From Kitasatospora cinereorecta (GTDB lineage Bacteria; Actinomycetota; Actinomycetes; Streptomycetales; Streptomycetaceae), in the NCBI RefSeq assembly GCF_024172095.1, contig NZ_JAMZDX010000002.1, positions 1,054,001 through 1,118,000 of the forward strand: a stretch of DNA of 64,000 nucleotides, in the 5' to 3' direction. Every line of letters begins with the position of its first letter. The stretch's first letter is position 1. A model generated the notes under the pieces. The model saw nothing but the letters and a program-made list of their open reading frames with translations. It searched no databases and was not told where the DNA came from. Made by a program: the position numbers and the translations under genes. Positions 9,874 to 20,741 of this stretch are shown here, piece by piece.

Positions 9874-11472
9874 ATGGCAGCGGGTACGACGGGCAGAGGT
9901 ACCGCACCGGGCAGGAACGACGGATCGCCGGGGGTGGCGAACCGTGGTGCAACCACCGGCCCGACCGCTCGGCCGAGCGCTTCCCGCACCTGGGCAGTGG
10001 GGAACCCACAGGTACCGGGCCCGGACGCGGGAGCCACGCGTCCGGGCCCGGCGCACCGCCGCCCGCCCCAGCTCACGCGCGCCTGGTGGAACACCCCGCG
10101 CCTGGTCCGAGGCCTTGCCGCGCTCTGCCTGACCACGCTGCTCGGCTGCGCCGCCGCCACCGCGCTCGTGCTGAGCGGTGCCCGGGACGGCATGGACGCG
10201 ATCGGCCACCGCGCCGCCCCGCAGGCCGTCCGCGCCGCCGACCTGTACTTCGCGCTCAACGACATGGACGCCCAGGCCGCCAACCTGCTGCTGCTGGGCG
10301 CCGACCCCGACTACGCCGGCCTGCGCAAGCAGACCCTCGACACGTACGAGCAGCGGCGCACCCAGGCCGACACCGACCTCCAGCGCGCCGCGGAGGCGGC
10401 GGCCGACGACCCCGCCGGGCGGCAGGCCGTCCAGACCGTGATCGGTGAACTCGGCCACTACGAAGCCCAGGTGGCCCGCGCCCAGCTGCTGGAGGAGCAG
10501 GCGCACGCCCCCGCCGGACGGCCCTCGCCGGAGGCGCTGGAGGCGTATCGGCAGGCCACCGACCTGCTCCGGCAACAGCTCCTGCCCGCCGCCGACCGGG
10601 TCATCGCGGCCAACTCCGCGGACGTGGACCGGATCCACGCGGCGCAGCAGGGCGACCTGGCGTCCGGCCGGTGGTGGATGCTCGGCACCGGCGCCCTCGC
10701 GCTGGCCGCCCTCGCGGTGTTGCAGCGCATCCTGACCGTCCGCTTCCGGCGCCTGGTCAACCCACCGCTCGCCCTCGCCACGCTGCTGCTGGCCGCCGGC
10801 CTCACCGCCGGAGTCGTCCTGGTCTCCCGGGCGGAGGACCACCTGGCCGTCGCGAAGTCCAACGCCTACGACTCCGTGCTCGCCCTCAGCCGCGCCCGGG
10901 CCGCCGCGTACGACATGAACGCCGACGAGAGCCGTTACCTCACCGACCCCGCCCGGGCCGGGGCGTACGAGCGGACCTTCCTCGACAAGACCCAGTCCTT
11001 CGCCCGGCTCGACGGCGCCACCCTCACCACGTACGACGCGCGGCTGGCGCAGGCCGCGAACCGGCACCGCGCCGACCACCGCACCGTCCCGTTCGGCGGC
11101 TTCCTCGGCGCGGAACTCGGCAACATCACCTTCCCCGGCGAGCAGGACGCCGCCGAGCGGGTGCTGACCGCGTTCCAGCAGTACCAGCGGGACGACCGCG
11201 TCATGCGCGACCTGCTCGACAAGGGCCGGCTCAAGGACGCCGTCACCTTCAACACCGGTCTCGCCGCCGGCCAGTCCAACGCCGACTTCACCGCCCTCGA
11301 CAACGCCCTCGGGGACGTGCTCACCATTAACCAAGGCGCCTTCGACCGGACCGTCGCCGCCGCCGACGACGACCTCGGAGCGGCCACCGCCGCCACCGGA
11401 GCACTCGCCCTGACCGCCGCGCTCGCCCTGACCGTCCTCGGCGTCCGCCCGCGCCTGCGCGAGTACCGCTGA
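9874..11472 (+). CDS. Membrane protein with two four-helix sensor-like modules
   Basis: A 532-residue protein built of two similar halves. Each half is a hydrophobic segment (about 76-97 and about 286-305) followed by about 170 residues of long amphipathic helices resembling the four-helix ligand-binding domains of chemoreceptors and sensor kinases; two further membrane segments lie at about 256-275 and at the C-terminus. No HAMP, kinase or receptor output domain follows, so any signal output must come from a partner. ATG 9874 was preferred to GTG 9847 because an AAGGGGAGGGGGA ribosome site lies just before it. A quadruple repeat and TAGCGT lie upstream. Function unknown. Confidence 0.7.
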   Translation: MAAGTTGRGTAPGRNDGSPGVANRGATTGPTARPSASRTWAVGNPQVPGPDAGATRPGPAHRRPPQLTRAWWNTPRLVRGLAALCLTTLLGCAAATALVLSGARDGMDAIGHRAAPQAVRAADLYFALNDMDAQAANLLLLGADPDYAGLRKQTLDTYEQRRTQADTDLQRAAEAAADDPAGRQAVQTVIGELGHYEAQVARAQLLEEQAHAPAGRPSPEALEAYRQATDLLRQQLLPAADRVIAANSADVDRIHAAQQGDLASGRWWMLGTGALALAALAVLQRILTVRFRRLVNPPLALATLLLAAGLTAGVVLVSRAEDHLAVAKSNAYDSVLALSRARAAAYDMNADESRYLTDPARAGAYERTFLDKTQSFARLDGATLTTYDARLAQAANRHRADHRTVPFGGFLGAELGNITFPGEQDAAERVLTAFQQYQRDDRVMRDLLDKGRLKDAVTFNTGLAAGQSNADFTALDNALGDVLTINQGAFDRTVAAADDDLGAATAATGALALTAALALTVLGVRPRLREYR

Positions 11473-11478
11473 CGCTCG

Positions 11479-13023
11479 TCAGGCGGTGCCGAGACCGGTC
11501 TCTTCGAGGTCGAGGTCGCGTTGGAGTTGGCGACGGGTGGTGTCGCTGATGCGGTGGTCGTCGTAGAGGCGGCGCAGTTCGGTGGTCTGGACGGCGATGA
11601 CCTCGTGGCGCAGTTCGCGGTAGACGACGAGTGCGGGGGTGCCGGCGACGGGTTCGTTGTCGTGTTCGAGCTTGGCCTCCAGGCCGCGGCGGACCCGGTC
11701 GACGACGTGCCCGGGGATGGTCTCCAGGTCGGCGAGCTGGTCGAGGTGGGCGAGGCCGGCGCGGGTGAGGGCCTTCCGGGCCTGTTCCTCCTCGCGGGCG
11801 GTGTGCTCGGGCTCGAGGGCGAGGCCGGAACGGTTCACCACGGGGGCCAGGCTCAGTCCCTGGACGACCAGGGTGAAGACGACGACGGCGGTGGTGAGGA
11901 CCAGGACCAGGGCACGTCCGGGGAGGCCGCTGCCGTCCTCGGCGGCGAGCGGGATGGACAGGGCCGCCGCGAGGGGCATGACGCCGCGGGTGCCGGCCCA
12001 GCTGACCACGGTGGCGATGCGCCAGGAGGGCCGCCGCCGGCTGGGCCCGACGGCGGCGGAGAGGGGAAGCATCCACAGGACGCGCAGGGCGATCAGGGTG
12101 GCGGCGATGACGAGGGCCTGCAACGGCCACATGCCGCTCCCGGCCGGGAGTTCGCGGACCAGGGTGGGCAGTTCCAGGCCGACGATGCTGAAGACGACGC
12201 TCTCCAGGAGGAAGACCACGACGGCGTACACGGCGTGCAGCTGGAGGCGGATCCGGGCGTCGGTGAGGCGGTGGCCGGAGCGGCCGAGGAGGACGCCGGC
12301 GACGACCACGGCGGTGACGCCGGACGTGTGGGCGGACTCGGCGAGGACGTAGGCGCCGTACGGGGTGACCAGGGCAATCACCGTCTCCAGGACCGGGTCG
12401 GTGGTGCGGCGCCGGATGAGGGTGACGGCGCCCGCGACCGCCACCCCGATGGCGCTGCCCCCGCCCGCGAGCAGGGCGAACTGGCCGCCGGCCGCCTGCC
12501 AGGTCACCGTGCCGGAGGCGACCGCGACGGTGACGGCGACCCGGAAGAGCACGAGGGAGGTGGCGTCGTTGAACAGGCTCTCGGCCTGGACCAGGACCTG
12601 CACCCGGCCGGGCAGGGCGAGCCGCCGGCCGAGCGCGGTCACCGCCACGGGGTCGGTGCTGGCCAGCACGGCACCGAGGACGAAGGCCATGGCGGCGGGC
12701 AGCGGGGTCAGGGCGGCGGCGAGGGCTCCGACGAGGGCGGCGGAGGCGAGGACGAGGCCGAAGGCCAGGACGGTGACCGGGCGCCACACCGACCGCAGGT
12801 CGCGCAGCGAGAGTTCCTCGGCGGAGGCGTACAGCAGCGGGGGCAGCACGACCAGGCCGATGGTCTCCGGGGCGATGTGCAGGGCGGGTGCCCCGGGTAT
12901 CAGGGCGACGGCGAGTCCGGCGAGGACCAGCAGGGAAGGGGCCGGGATGCGCCATCGGCGGGCGCCGGTGGCCACCGTGGTGGCCAGGACGACGAGAAGG
13001 AGGACTGCCCCGACCGCGCGCAT
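11479..13023 (-). CDS. CPA1-family cation/proton antiporter (NhaP-like)
   Basis: A 514-residue antiporter with about 12 membrane segments over residues 1-395 and a cytosolic tail. Family signatures are visible: TDPVAVTAL, SLFNDATSLVLF and AGTRGVMPLAAAL. CPA1 proteins exchange sodium or potassium for protons; in a potassium island, export or pH balance is a reasonable inference. Start ATG 13023 is at the first methionine. A quadruple repeat lies 147-195 bp upstream but points the other way; a GATAAAAT-type -10 occurs on the minus strand near 13122-13127. Confidence 0.88.
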   Translation of the reverse strand: MRAVGAVLLLVVLATTVATGARRWRIPAPSLLVLAGLAVALIPGAPALHIAPETIGLVVLPPLLYASAEELSLRDLRSVWRPVTVLAFGLVLASAALVGALAAALTPLPAAMAFVLGAVLASTDPVAVTALGRRLALPGRVQVLVQAESLFNDATSLVLFRVAVTVAVASGTVTWQAAGGQFALLAGGGSAIGVAVAGAVTLIRRRTTDPVLETVIALVTPYGAYVLAESAHTSGVTAVVVAGVLLGRSGHRLTDARIRLQLHAVYAVVVFLLESVVFSIVGLELPTLVRELPAGSGMWPLQALVIAATLIALRVLWMLPLSAAVGPSRRRPSWRIATVVSWAGTRGVMPLAAALSIPLAAEDGSGLPGRALVLVLTTAVVVFTLVVQGLSLAPVVNRSGLALEPEHTAREEEQARKALTRAGLAHLDQLADLETIPGHVVDRVRRGLEAKLEHDNEPVAGTPALVVYRELRHEVIAVQTTELRRLYDDHRISDTTRRQLQRDLDLEETGLGTA

Positions 13024-13169
13024 CCGTGAAACCCCAGCTCAGTTCGCGGGGGCGCCACGGCGGTCGCCGCGGTCCGTCCCCCGGCCGACCAGACTTCCCG
13101 GCACACCGTAGCGGCCATTTTATCGACTTCTTCGGCGTCCAGCAGCAGCCGGTCGCATCGCGGTAGGCC

Positions 13170-13251
13170 GTCAGTGATCCGTCAGGACGGCTGGGCCGAA
13201 CGACAGGAACGCGTAAGGACGGCCGGAAACCGGCCGCTGGCGACGTAGTGT
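13170..13251 (+). promoter_or_regulatory. Quadruple direct repeat upstream of the antiporter, facing away from it
   Basis: Half-sites GTCAGT 13170, GTCAGG 13181, GACAGG 13202 and GTAAGG 13213 (11-21-11). TAGTGT (13246-13251) begins 33 bp after the last. On the plus strand no protein gene follows; the transcript would meet a 17-bp-arm hairpin at 13293-13327. It may serve a short RNA, or act at a distance on the divergent antiporter. The rest of 13024-13352 has no gene I can support. Confidence 0.7.
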
Positions 13252-13292
13252 CGGCCGTACCGAAACCGACTTCGACGGCCGGGTGACGGTTG

Positions 13293-13327
13293 AGGCCGGC
13301 CGCAGGACACTGTCCTGCGGCCGGCCT
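13293..13327. terminator. Long perfect hairpin, bidirectional terminator candidate
   Basis: Arms AGGCCGGCCGCAGGACA (13293-13309) and its exact complement (13311-13327) around one base. It lies just past the stop of the minus-strand gene ending at 13353 and also ends any plus-strand transcript started near 13258. Confidence 0.8.
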
Positions 13328-13352
13328 GTCGTTGCGGCCCGTCCGGTGTCGG

Positions 13353-14108
13353 TCAGGCCGCCTTGACGGGACGGGAGAGGCTGTCGAGTGCGGCACCCGC
13401 GTGGTCGGCGAGGGTCAGCGCGACCAGGCGGGCCTGGCGGCTGGGCACCGTCCCCGGGGTGGGCTCCAGCATGAACCGGCCGATGTACTTGCCGCTTCCG
13501 AACATCCGCAGCTCCACGTCCTCCTCGGGCAGGCCGAGCACATCGGCGTCCCAGCGGCGGCTGCCCACCAGGACGGAGCCGTCGGGCTGCAGGCTCGGCG
13601 GGTGGCCGATCAGCGAGCCGTACTCGAAGCGGCAGTTGCGCAGCTGGAGCAGGTCGATCAGCTCGTCGCGGACGTGATCCACGACGGTGAGGGCGGAGTT
13701 GGAGCTGCGGGCCAGGACGGCGGTGTCGTGGATCCGGGCGAGATAGCCGGCGTCGGTGATCGCGACCACCTGGAAGCGCCGGGCCCGGGCAGCCAGTTGG
13801 GAGACCGCGAGGCCCACGGCGAGCAGCAGCACCGCGGTGGTGAGGTCGGACGTCTTGCTGATGGCGAGCTGCTGGTACGGGTGGGTGAAGAAGAAGTCGA
13901 ACCAGACGGCGGCGCTCACCGCTGCGACGGCACCGGCCAGCCGGTGGCCGAACGCGGCCACCGAGACCACGACCACGACCAGCAGCAGAGCCACATTGGT
14001 GTTGGCGATGCTGTCGCGCAAGGGCAGCAGGACCAGGCTGAGCAGCAGCGGGGCGGCGGCCGCCACGATCAGGGACAGCGGGCCCCGGGGGGCGAGGTAT
14101 CGGCGCAT
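13353..14108 (-). CDS. Stand-alone KdpD-type DUF4118 membrane sensor domain
   Basis: A 251-residue protein consisting of the KdpD membrane module without a kinase. Residues about 10-110 form four membrane helices with the DUF4118 signature around WFDFFFTHPYQQLAI. Residues about 115-240 form a soluble GAF-like domain. There is no histidine box, ATPase or Walker motif. It could modulate the nearby KdpDs by hetero-dimerising, which is inference. ATG 14108 has an AGGAGG ribosome site. A partial half-site pair (GCAAGG, GTTAAC, 11 bp apart) lies upstream on the same strand. Confidence 0.8.
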   Translation of the reverse strand: MRRYLAPRGPLSLIVAAAAPLLLSLVLLPLRDSIANTNVALLLVVVVVSVAAFGHRLAGAVAAVSAAVWFDFFFTHPYQQLAISKTSDLTTAVLLLAVGLAVSQLAARARRFQVVAITDAGYLARIHDTAVLARSSNSALTVVDHVRDELIDLLQLRNCRFEYGSLIGHPPSLQPDGSVLVGSRRWDADVLGLPEEDVELRMFGSGKYIGRFMLEPTPGTVPSRQARLVALTLADHAGAALDSLSRPVKAA

Positions 14109-14171
14109 GGTGCACCTCCTGGTCTCCGGTGTAACAGGCGCCGGGCGGAAGTCGAGCCCGGCCGCGGCGGC

Positions 14172-14220
14172 GTTAACGGGATCCTTGCGCTCGGCTCCCG
14201 CTCCCGGTCGGCGGGAGCGG
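14172..14220 (-). promoter_or_regulatory. Degenerate quadruple repeat before the DUF4118 gene
   Basis: On the minus strand GACCGG starts at 14209, GCAAGG at 14188 and GTTAAC at 14177 (21 and 11 bp apart). The first position (14220, CCGCTC) does not match. Weak, but in register with the family. Confidence 0.4.
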
Positions 14221-14287
14221 TGGTGTCCCGGGCGATGACCCGCCACCGGCCGGCACCGAAAGCACGCGCCACGGTGTGGCCGACCCG

Positions 14288-14369
14288 TGTCAACGCTTCG
14301 TCAATCACTCCTGGCTGAGCGTCAGGATCGTGTCAGGACAGGGATTTTGGCACCGATGGCGCGTTTGGC
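14288..14369 (+). promoter_or_regulatory. Quadruple direct repeat before the orphan kdpB
   Basis: Half-sites GTCAAC 14288, GTCAAT 14299, GTCAGG 14320 and GTCAGG 14331 (11-21-11). TTGGCT (14364-14369) begins 33 bp after the last one, identical in sequence and position to the kdpFABC promoter. Confidence 0.82.
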
Positions 14370-14431
14370 TTGACCGCCGGCCGTTCGGGCCGGTCCCCAA
14401 CCGCCGCTCCGCGCCCGAGAAGGTCTGCCGC

Positions 14432-16558
<2,127 letters not shown>

Positions 16559-16581
16559 CCGGCGGGTCGCCGGCGTCGCGC

Positions 16582-16663
16582 GTCAAGAAGGCGTTGGGAT
16601 CGGGGCTCCGGGCGTCAGGAATTCGTCAGGGCCGGCTGTGCGGGCCGTGAGGGCGGCTTGGCT
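16582..16663 (+). promoter_or_regulatory. Quadruple direct repeat before the small DUF4118-like gene
   Basis: Half-sites GTCAAG 16582, GTTGGG 16593, GTCAGG 16614 and GTCAGG 16625 (11-21-11). TTGGCT (16658-16663) begins 33 bp after the last. Confidence 0.78.
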
Positions 16664-16700
16664 GCTGACCGAGCATGTCCGACCGCCGAGGGAGGCACCC

Positions 16701-17129
16701 GTGAGGCTGTACCGTGTCCGGCCCGGCGGCCGCTGGTTCCACCCGGCGGTGCAGCGGCTGGGCGCCGGCATGTCCCTGGCCGTGGCGCTGACGCTGAGCG
16801 GCCTGCTGACCCCGGCGCTCGGCTGGGTGGGCGAGCTGAACGCGGGCTGGTTCGCCTTCGGCGCGTACGCCCTGCTGTGCACCCTCGTCGGCGCTGTGTC
16901 CCGGCCGTCGTCGGCGCCGCTGGTGGGCCTGTCGGGCTGGCTGTTCTTCAACGGCTTCGCCGTCCACCGCTACGCCGCGCTGGGCTGGGCCGGCCGGGCC
17001 GACCTGCTGCGCCTGGGCGTCCTCACGGCCGTCGCGCTGTGCGTCGCCCTGCCCGGCTCGCTGCCCCGTCGGAAGATCAGGACCGCAACCGTCCCGCTCG
17101 CCGATCTCCCGGTGAACGACCGCTGTTGA
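16701..17129 (+). CDS. Small four-helix membrane protein resembling the KdpD membrane domain
   Basis: A 142-residue integral membrane protein. GTG 16701 has GGAGG six bases upstream; the longer frame from 16638 would overlap the -10-like hexamer. Four hydrophobic segments span about residues 22-120. The pattern around WLFFNGFAVHRYAALGW, an aromatic-rich loop followed by a polar residue cluster and a last helix, recalls DUF4118 of KdpD (YYFIPPVHTFTI, WFDFFFTHPYQQL). It is thus a second kinase-less sensor-like protein in this island; the resemblance is by eye and needs profile confirmation. Confidence 0.65.
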   Translation: MRLYRVRPGGRWFHPAVQRLGAGMSLAVALTLSGLLTPALGWVGELNAGWFAFGAYALLCTLVGAVSRPSSAPLVGLSGWLFFNGFAVHRYAALGWAGRADLLRLGVLTAVALCVALPGSLPRRKIRTATVPLADLPVNDRC

Positions 17130-17497
17130 GCGATGTCAAGGATTCATCAGAGCGGGTGACGGCTCCTTGCGGCGGCCGGTCGCGCACACTTGAATGGACG
17201 TCATGAACCGACCGGCACGCCACCACGACCGCCCGCCGCATCCGCGGGCGCTCGGCTGTGCCGCAGTCGCCGTTCGCGCCGTCCGGTAGGGGTCGCCTTC
17301 CCGCGTCCGTACCCGATCGCGCCACCGCAGACGGGCCGAACAGCAGCCCGTCTGCCGGTCGTACCACCGCCAGGCACTCAGAGCGCCGACGCTCCCGCCC
17401 CGCGGCATTCCGCTGTCATCACCCGCACCTCCGGCACCCGGCCGCGCGCTCTCGCGCGCCCCGGCACCCCGGGGTGCCCTCCTACCCGGGACCCACC
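17130..17497 (+). promoter_or_regulatory. Leader region of the SDR gene with a half-site pair
   Basis: GTCAAG 17135 and ATCAGA 17146 are 11 bp apart; no good second pair follows at +21. CACACT (17185-17190) is a possible -10. A 28-codon frame (ATG 17203 to 17289) and an in-frame upstream extension of the SDR gene were seen but show no support as genes. Confidence 0.4.
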
Positions 17498-18334
17498 ATG
17501 TCCGAAGTCCTGTCCGCCCGCATCGCCCTCGTGACTGGAGCCTCCTCCGGGATCGGCTGGGAGACCGCCCGACTGCTCGCCGAACACGGTGCCACCGTCG
17601 TCGTGCACGCCCGTACGGCCCACGAGGCCGAGGACGCCGTCGAGCGGCTGGCCGCCCGCGGCATCGCCCGCGAGCTGCTCCACCCGGTCGCCGCGGACTT
17701 CACCCGCCTCGCCGACGTCCGCCGGCTGGCCGACACCGTCGCCGGTGCCTTCCCGGCGCTGCACCTGCTGGTCAACAATGCCGCGATCATGGCGCCGGAG
17801 CGGTGCACCCTGAGCGATGACGGCATCGAGGTGTCCCTCCAGGTCAACTTCCTCGCCGCGCACATGCTGGCAGGACTGCTGCGGGAGAAGCTGGCCGGCG
17901 CCGAGGACGCGCGGATCGTCAACGTCTCCTCCTCGCTGCACCGCACCGCCTCGATGAACTGGAACGACCCCAACCGGGTCAAGAAGTACTCCCGGGTCGC
18001 CGCCTACGCCCAGTCGCAGCTCGCCCTGAGCATGGACACCCTCGCGATGGCCCCCGACGGCTCCGGGATCACCGCCGTCAGCGTCAACCCCGGCCTGTGC
18101 GACACCGCGCTGCTGCCGCTGTACGGGCGGGTCGGCGCGCCGCCGGCCGAGGGCGCCGCCGCGGTCGTCCGCCTCTGCCTGCCGGAGGTCCGCCTCACCA
18201 ACGGCGAGTACTACGACGGCGGCGACATCGCCCCGACCGCGATCGCCGTCCACGAGGACCGCTCGCAGCGCCGGCTGGGCCGGCTCGCCGAACAGCTCGC
18301 CACCAAGGCATACCCGGCCTTTAGCCGCTCCTGA
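17498..18334 (+). CDS. Short-chain dehydrogenase/reductase with altered catalytic motif
   Basis: A 278-residue Rossmann-fold SDR. The nucleotide-binding motif TGASSGIG (residues 12-19), NNAA, and the active-site serine region NVSSS are present. The expected YxxxK reads Y-A-Q-S-Q, so the catalytic lysine is glutamine; activity is therefore doubtful or altered. Similar to the retinol-dehydrogenase-like group of actinomycete SDRs by overall pattern. ATG 17498 begins directly before the first strand; the longer frame from 17258 is low quality. Why an SDR sits in the potassium island is unknown. Confidence 0.85.
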   Translation: MSEVLSARIALVTGASSGIGWETARLLAEHGATVVVHARTAHEAEDAVERLAARGIARELLHPVAADFTRLADVRRLADTVAGAFPALHLLVNNAAIMAPERCTLSDDGIEVSLQVNFLAAHMLAGLLREKLAGAEDARIVNVSSSLHRTASMNWNDPNRVKKYSRVAAYAQSQLALSMDTLAMAPDGSGITAVSVNPGLCDTALLPLYGRVGAPPAEGAAAVVRLCLPEVRLTNGEYYDGGDIAPTAIAVHEDRSQRRLGRLAEQLATKAYPAFSRS

Positions 18335-18374
18335 ACCACCCGGCGCCGCGTGCCACCGGCGCCGGGTGCCCGCT

Positions 18375-18412
18375 CCGAACCCCCGGGCGTCGGCCGACTC
18401 CCGGGGGTTCGG
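18375..18412 (+). terminator. Hairpin terminator after the SDR gene
   Basis: Arms CCGAACCCCCGGG (18375-18387) and CCCGGGGGTTCGG (18400-18412) with a 12-base loop, 41 bases after the stop. Confidence 0.8.
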
Positions 18413-18423
18413 CCTGCCCGGAC

Positions 18424-18472
18424 GTCAGGATGTAATCAAGATCACGGGCTGCGCCGTCAGGGCGTCGTACGG
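18424..18472 (+). promoter_or_regulatory. Quadruple direct repeat before the second KimA-like gene
   Basis: Half-sites GTCAGG 18424, ATCAAG 18435, GTCAGG 18456 and GTACGG 18467 (11-21-11). No clear TTGGCT or TAGCGT follows at +33, where GACGAT is found. Confidence 0.7.
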
Positions 18473-18538
18473 AAGAGCTCCGCAGGAGAGGCGGTGTCGG
18501 ACGATCACAACCACCGTCCCCTTCCCTGGAGGTCCCCG

Positions 18539-20401
18539 ATGTCCGGTCCCGTCGAGCCGTCGCCCGTCAGACTCCGGGAGCTTGCCGAGCCCGAACCGCC
18601 CGACACCCGTCAGGCCGACGAGCGGCACAAGCTGACCGCGCTCGGTGGTCTGGCGGCGCTGTCGTTGGACGCGATGGCCTCGGTGGCGTACGGACCGGAG
18701 TCGATCGTCCTGGTGCTGGCCGCGGCCGGCGGTTACGGCCTGGGCTTCACGCTGCCGGTGACGGTGGCGATCGCGGTGCTGCTGGCGGTGCTGGTGGCCT
18801 CGTACCGGCAGGTGATCGCGGCGTTCCCGGACGGCGGCGGCTCCTACGCGGTGGCCAAGGCGCACCTGGGCCGGCGCACCGCGCTGACGGCGGCGGCCTC
18901 CCTGGTGATCGACTACGTCCTGAACGTGGCGGTCTCCGTCACGGCGGGTGTCGCGGCGCTGACCTCCGCCTTCCCAGGCCTGTACGGAGACCGGGTGTGG
19001 CTGTGCCTGGGCGTGCTGGCGCTCGTCACGGCGGTGAACCTGCGGGGCATCGCCGAGTCGGCCCGCTGGTTCATGGCGCCGACCGCGGTCTTCGTGCTGT
19101 CGATCCTGGCGATCATCGTCGTCGGCCTACTCCGGGACGCACCCGCCTCCACCGCGGCCGCCGCCGGGCACACCTCCGCGCTGGCCGGGAACGCCACCAC
19201 GGTCGGTGCGCTGCTGCTGCTCAAGGCCTTCGCCGCCGGCTGCTCGGCGCTGACCGGCGTCGAGGCGATCGCCAACGCCGTGCCGTCCTTCCGTACCCCC
19301 GCCGTCCGCCGCGCCCAGCACACCGAGGTGGCGCTCGGCGGCCTGCTCGGCGTGATGCTGATCGGCCTGGCCGTCCTGATCGGCCGCTTCCACCTCCAGC
19401 CGGTCGAAGGGGTGACCGTGCTGGCCCAGCTGGCGGACGCCTCGCTCGGCCACGGCTTCGGGTTCTACCTGGTCCAGTTCGCCACCGTGGTCCTGTTGGC
19501 GCTGGCCGCCAACACCTCGTTCGGCGGCCTGCCGGTGCTGATGCACCTGCTCGCCCGCGACAACCACCTTCCGCACGTGTTCGCGCTGCGGGCCGACCGG
19601 CAGGTGCACCGCCACGGCGTGCTGTTCCTGGCCATGGTCTCGGCCGCCCTGATGGTCGCTTCCGGCGGTGACGTGAACAGCTTGGTCCCGCTCTTCGCGA
19701 TCGGCGTCTTCGTCGGCTTCACCATCTGCCAGGTCGGCATGGTCCGGCACTGGCGGCAGCAGCGCGGCCCGGGTTGGCGCGGCAAGGCCGCCCTCAACGG
19801 CCTCGGCGCGGTGCTCACCGGCATCGCGACCCTGGTGGTGACCGGCACCAAGTTCACCGAGGGCGCCTGGGGCATCTGCCTGGCCCTGCCGCTGCTGGTG
19901 CTGCTGTTCGAGGCGATCCACCGCGCCTATGCCCGGATCGGCCGGCGTCTGGACCTCGGCCGGGTGCCCGCGCCGGTCACCCGGCAGCGTTCGCTGGTGG
20001 TCGTCCCGGTCCACGCCATCACCAGGCTCACCCGGGACGCCCTCTCCGCCGCCGTCAGCCTTGGCGACGAGGTGCAGGCCGTCACCGTCGTCCACACCCA
20101 TCCCGACGCCGAGGACCGGCAGGCCGCGGAGGCGCTGCGCCGCGACTGGGAGCTGTGGCGGCCCGGCGTATCCCTGATCGAGATCCCGGACGGTCATCGG
20201 CGCCTCGGCCGTCCCATCGCCGACCACGTCAATGCCCTGGCCGTCGAGCGCGCGTACGACCGGATCACCGTCCTGATCCCCGAGGCCGAACCCGCCCGGC
20301 TGTGGCTGCGGGCCCTGCAGAACCAGCGCGGCGCCGTCATCGACCGTGCCCTGCGCCGCCACACCGACGCGGTGGTCTGCCGCCTCCGGCTGCGCATGTG
20401 A
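18539..20401 (+). CDS. Second KimA-like APC potassium permease
   Basis: A 620-residue permease, paralogue of the product at 2349. ATG 18539 is preceded by GGAGG at 18528-18532. About 12 membrane segments follow an N-terminal signature (LSLDAMASVAYGPESI) of the KimA type, with a soluble C-terminal domain of about 130 residues beginning near QRSLVVVPVHAI, a Usp-like fold pattern. Potassium uptake is inferred from family and context. Preceded by a quadruple repeat and followed by a hairpin, so probably a monocistronic member of the island regulon. Confidence 0.85.
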   Translation: MSGPVEPSPVRLRELAEPEPPDTRQADERHKLTALGGLAALSLDAMASVAYGPESIVLVLAAAGGYGLGFTLPVTVAIAVLLAVLVASYRQVIAAFPDGGGSYAVAKAHLGRRTALTAAASLVIDYVLNVAVSVTAGVAALTSAFPGLYGDRVWLCLGVLALVTAVNLRGIAESARWFMAPTAVFVLSILAIIVVGLLRDAPASTAAAAGHTSALAGNATTVGALLLLKAFAAGCSALTGVEAIANAVPSFRTPAVRRAQHTEVALGGLLGVMLIGLAVLIGRFHLQPVEGVTVLAQLADASLGHGFGFYLVQFATVVLLALAANTSFGGLPVLMHLLARDNHLPHVFALRADRQVHRHGVLFLAMVSAALMVASGGDVNSLVPLFAIGVFVGFTICQVGMVRHWRQQRGPGWRGKAALNGLGAVLTGIATLVVTGTKFTEGAWGICLALPLLVLLFEAIHRAYARIGRRLDLGRVPAPVTRQRSLVVVPVHAITRLTRDALSAAVSLGDEVQAVTVVHTHPDAEDRQAAEALRRDWELWRPGVSLIEIPDGHRRLGRPIADHVNALAVERAYDRITVLIPEAEPARLWLRALQNQRGAVIDRALRRHTDAVVCRLRLRM

Positions 20402-20417
20402 CCGCTGTGCCGGCGTC

Positions 20418-20451
20418 GCGGCCCTCCACCGAAGTCCTGGTGGGGGGCCGC
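20418..20451 (+). terminator. Hairpin terminator after the second KimA-like gene
   Basis: Arms GCGGCCCTCCACC (20418-20430) and GGTGGGGGGCCGC (20439-20451), one G-T pair, eight-base loop. Confidence 0.75.
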
Positions 20452-20495
20452 GCGCCGTTTCGGCCAAGTCGGGATCTCGAGCGAATGACGTGGTC

Positions 20496-20577
20496 GTCAA
20501 GGCGGTGTCAATAATCTCGGTTCACCCGTATGGAGGGTGTCAGGGATCGCGGAGGACGCCGATTCCGCTGATTGGCT
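20496..20577 (+). promoter_or_regulatory. Quadruple direct repeat before the kdpFABC operon
   Basis: Half-sites GTCAAG 20496, GTCAAT 20507, GTATGG 20528 and GTCAGG 20539 (11-21-11). TTGGCT (20572-20577) begins 33 bp after the last. The same four hexamers in the same order precede kdpD at 4489-4537. As the kdp operon is the classical KdpE target, this is the anchor for naming the repeat a KdpE-box candidate. Confidence 0.85.
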
Positions 20578-20657
20578 GCTTCTCGCCGGCTTCCCGCCGG
20601 TGCCGTGAGGAAGTTCGTGGGGGCCCGCGGCCAAATCCCTGACCAGTTGGTGGAGCC

Positions 20658-20741
20658 ATGCTCGATCTCGTCTTCGTCGGTGTCACGGTCGCCGTGTTCG
20701 CCGTCATCGCCCTGATCGCACGGGGGGTGGAGAAGCTGTGA
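20658..20741 (+). CDS. 27-residue membrane mini-protein at the head of the kdp operon
   Basis: Sequence [20 protein letters not shown] then ARGVEKL: one hydrophobic helix with a basic C-terminus. ATG 20658 has GGTGGAG just upstream, and the stop overlaps the GTG of kdpF (GTGA), implying coupling. It is distinct from KdpF, which follows, so this operon encodes two single-helix peptides. KdpF stabilises the KdpFABC complex in enteric bacteria; a comparable role here is inference. Confidence 0.7.
   Translation: MLDLVFVGVTVAVFAVIALIARGVEKL

Noticed and set aside
17203..17289. 28-codon frame that could be a leader peptide before the SDR gene
   Set aside because: No ribosome site, no codon run or cysteine/amino-acid pattern typical of attenuation leaders.
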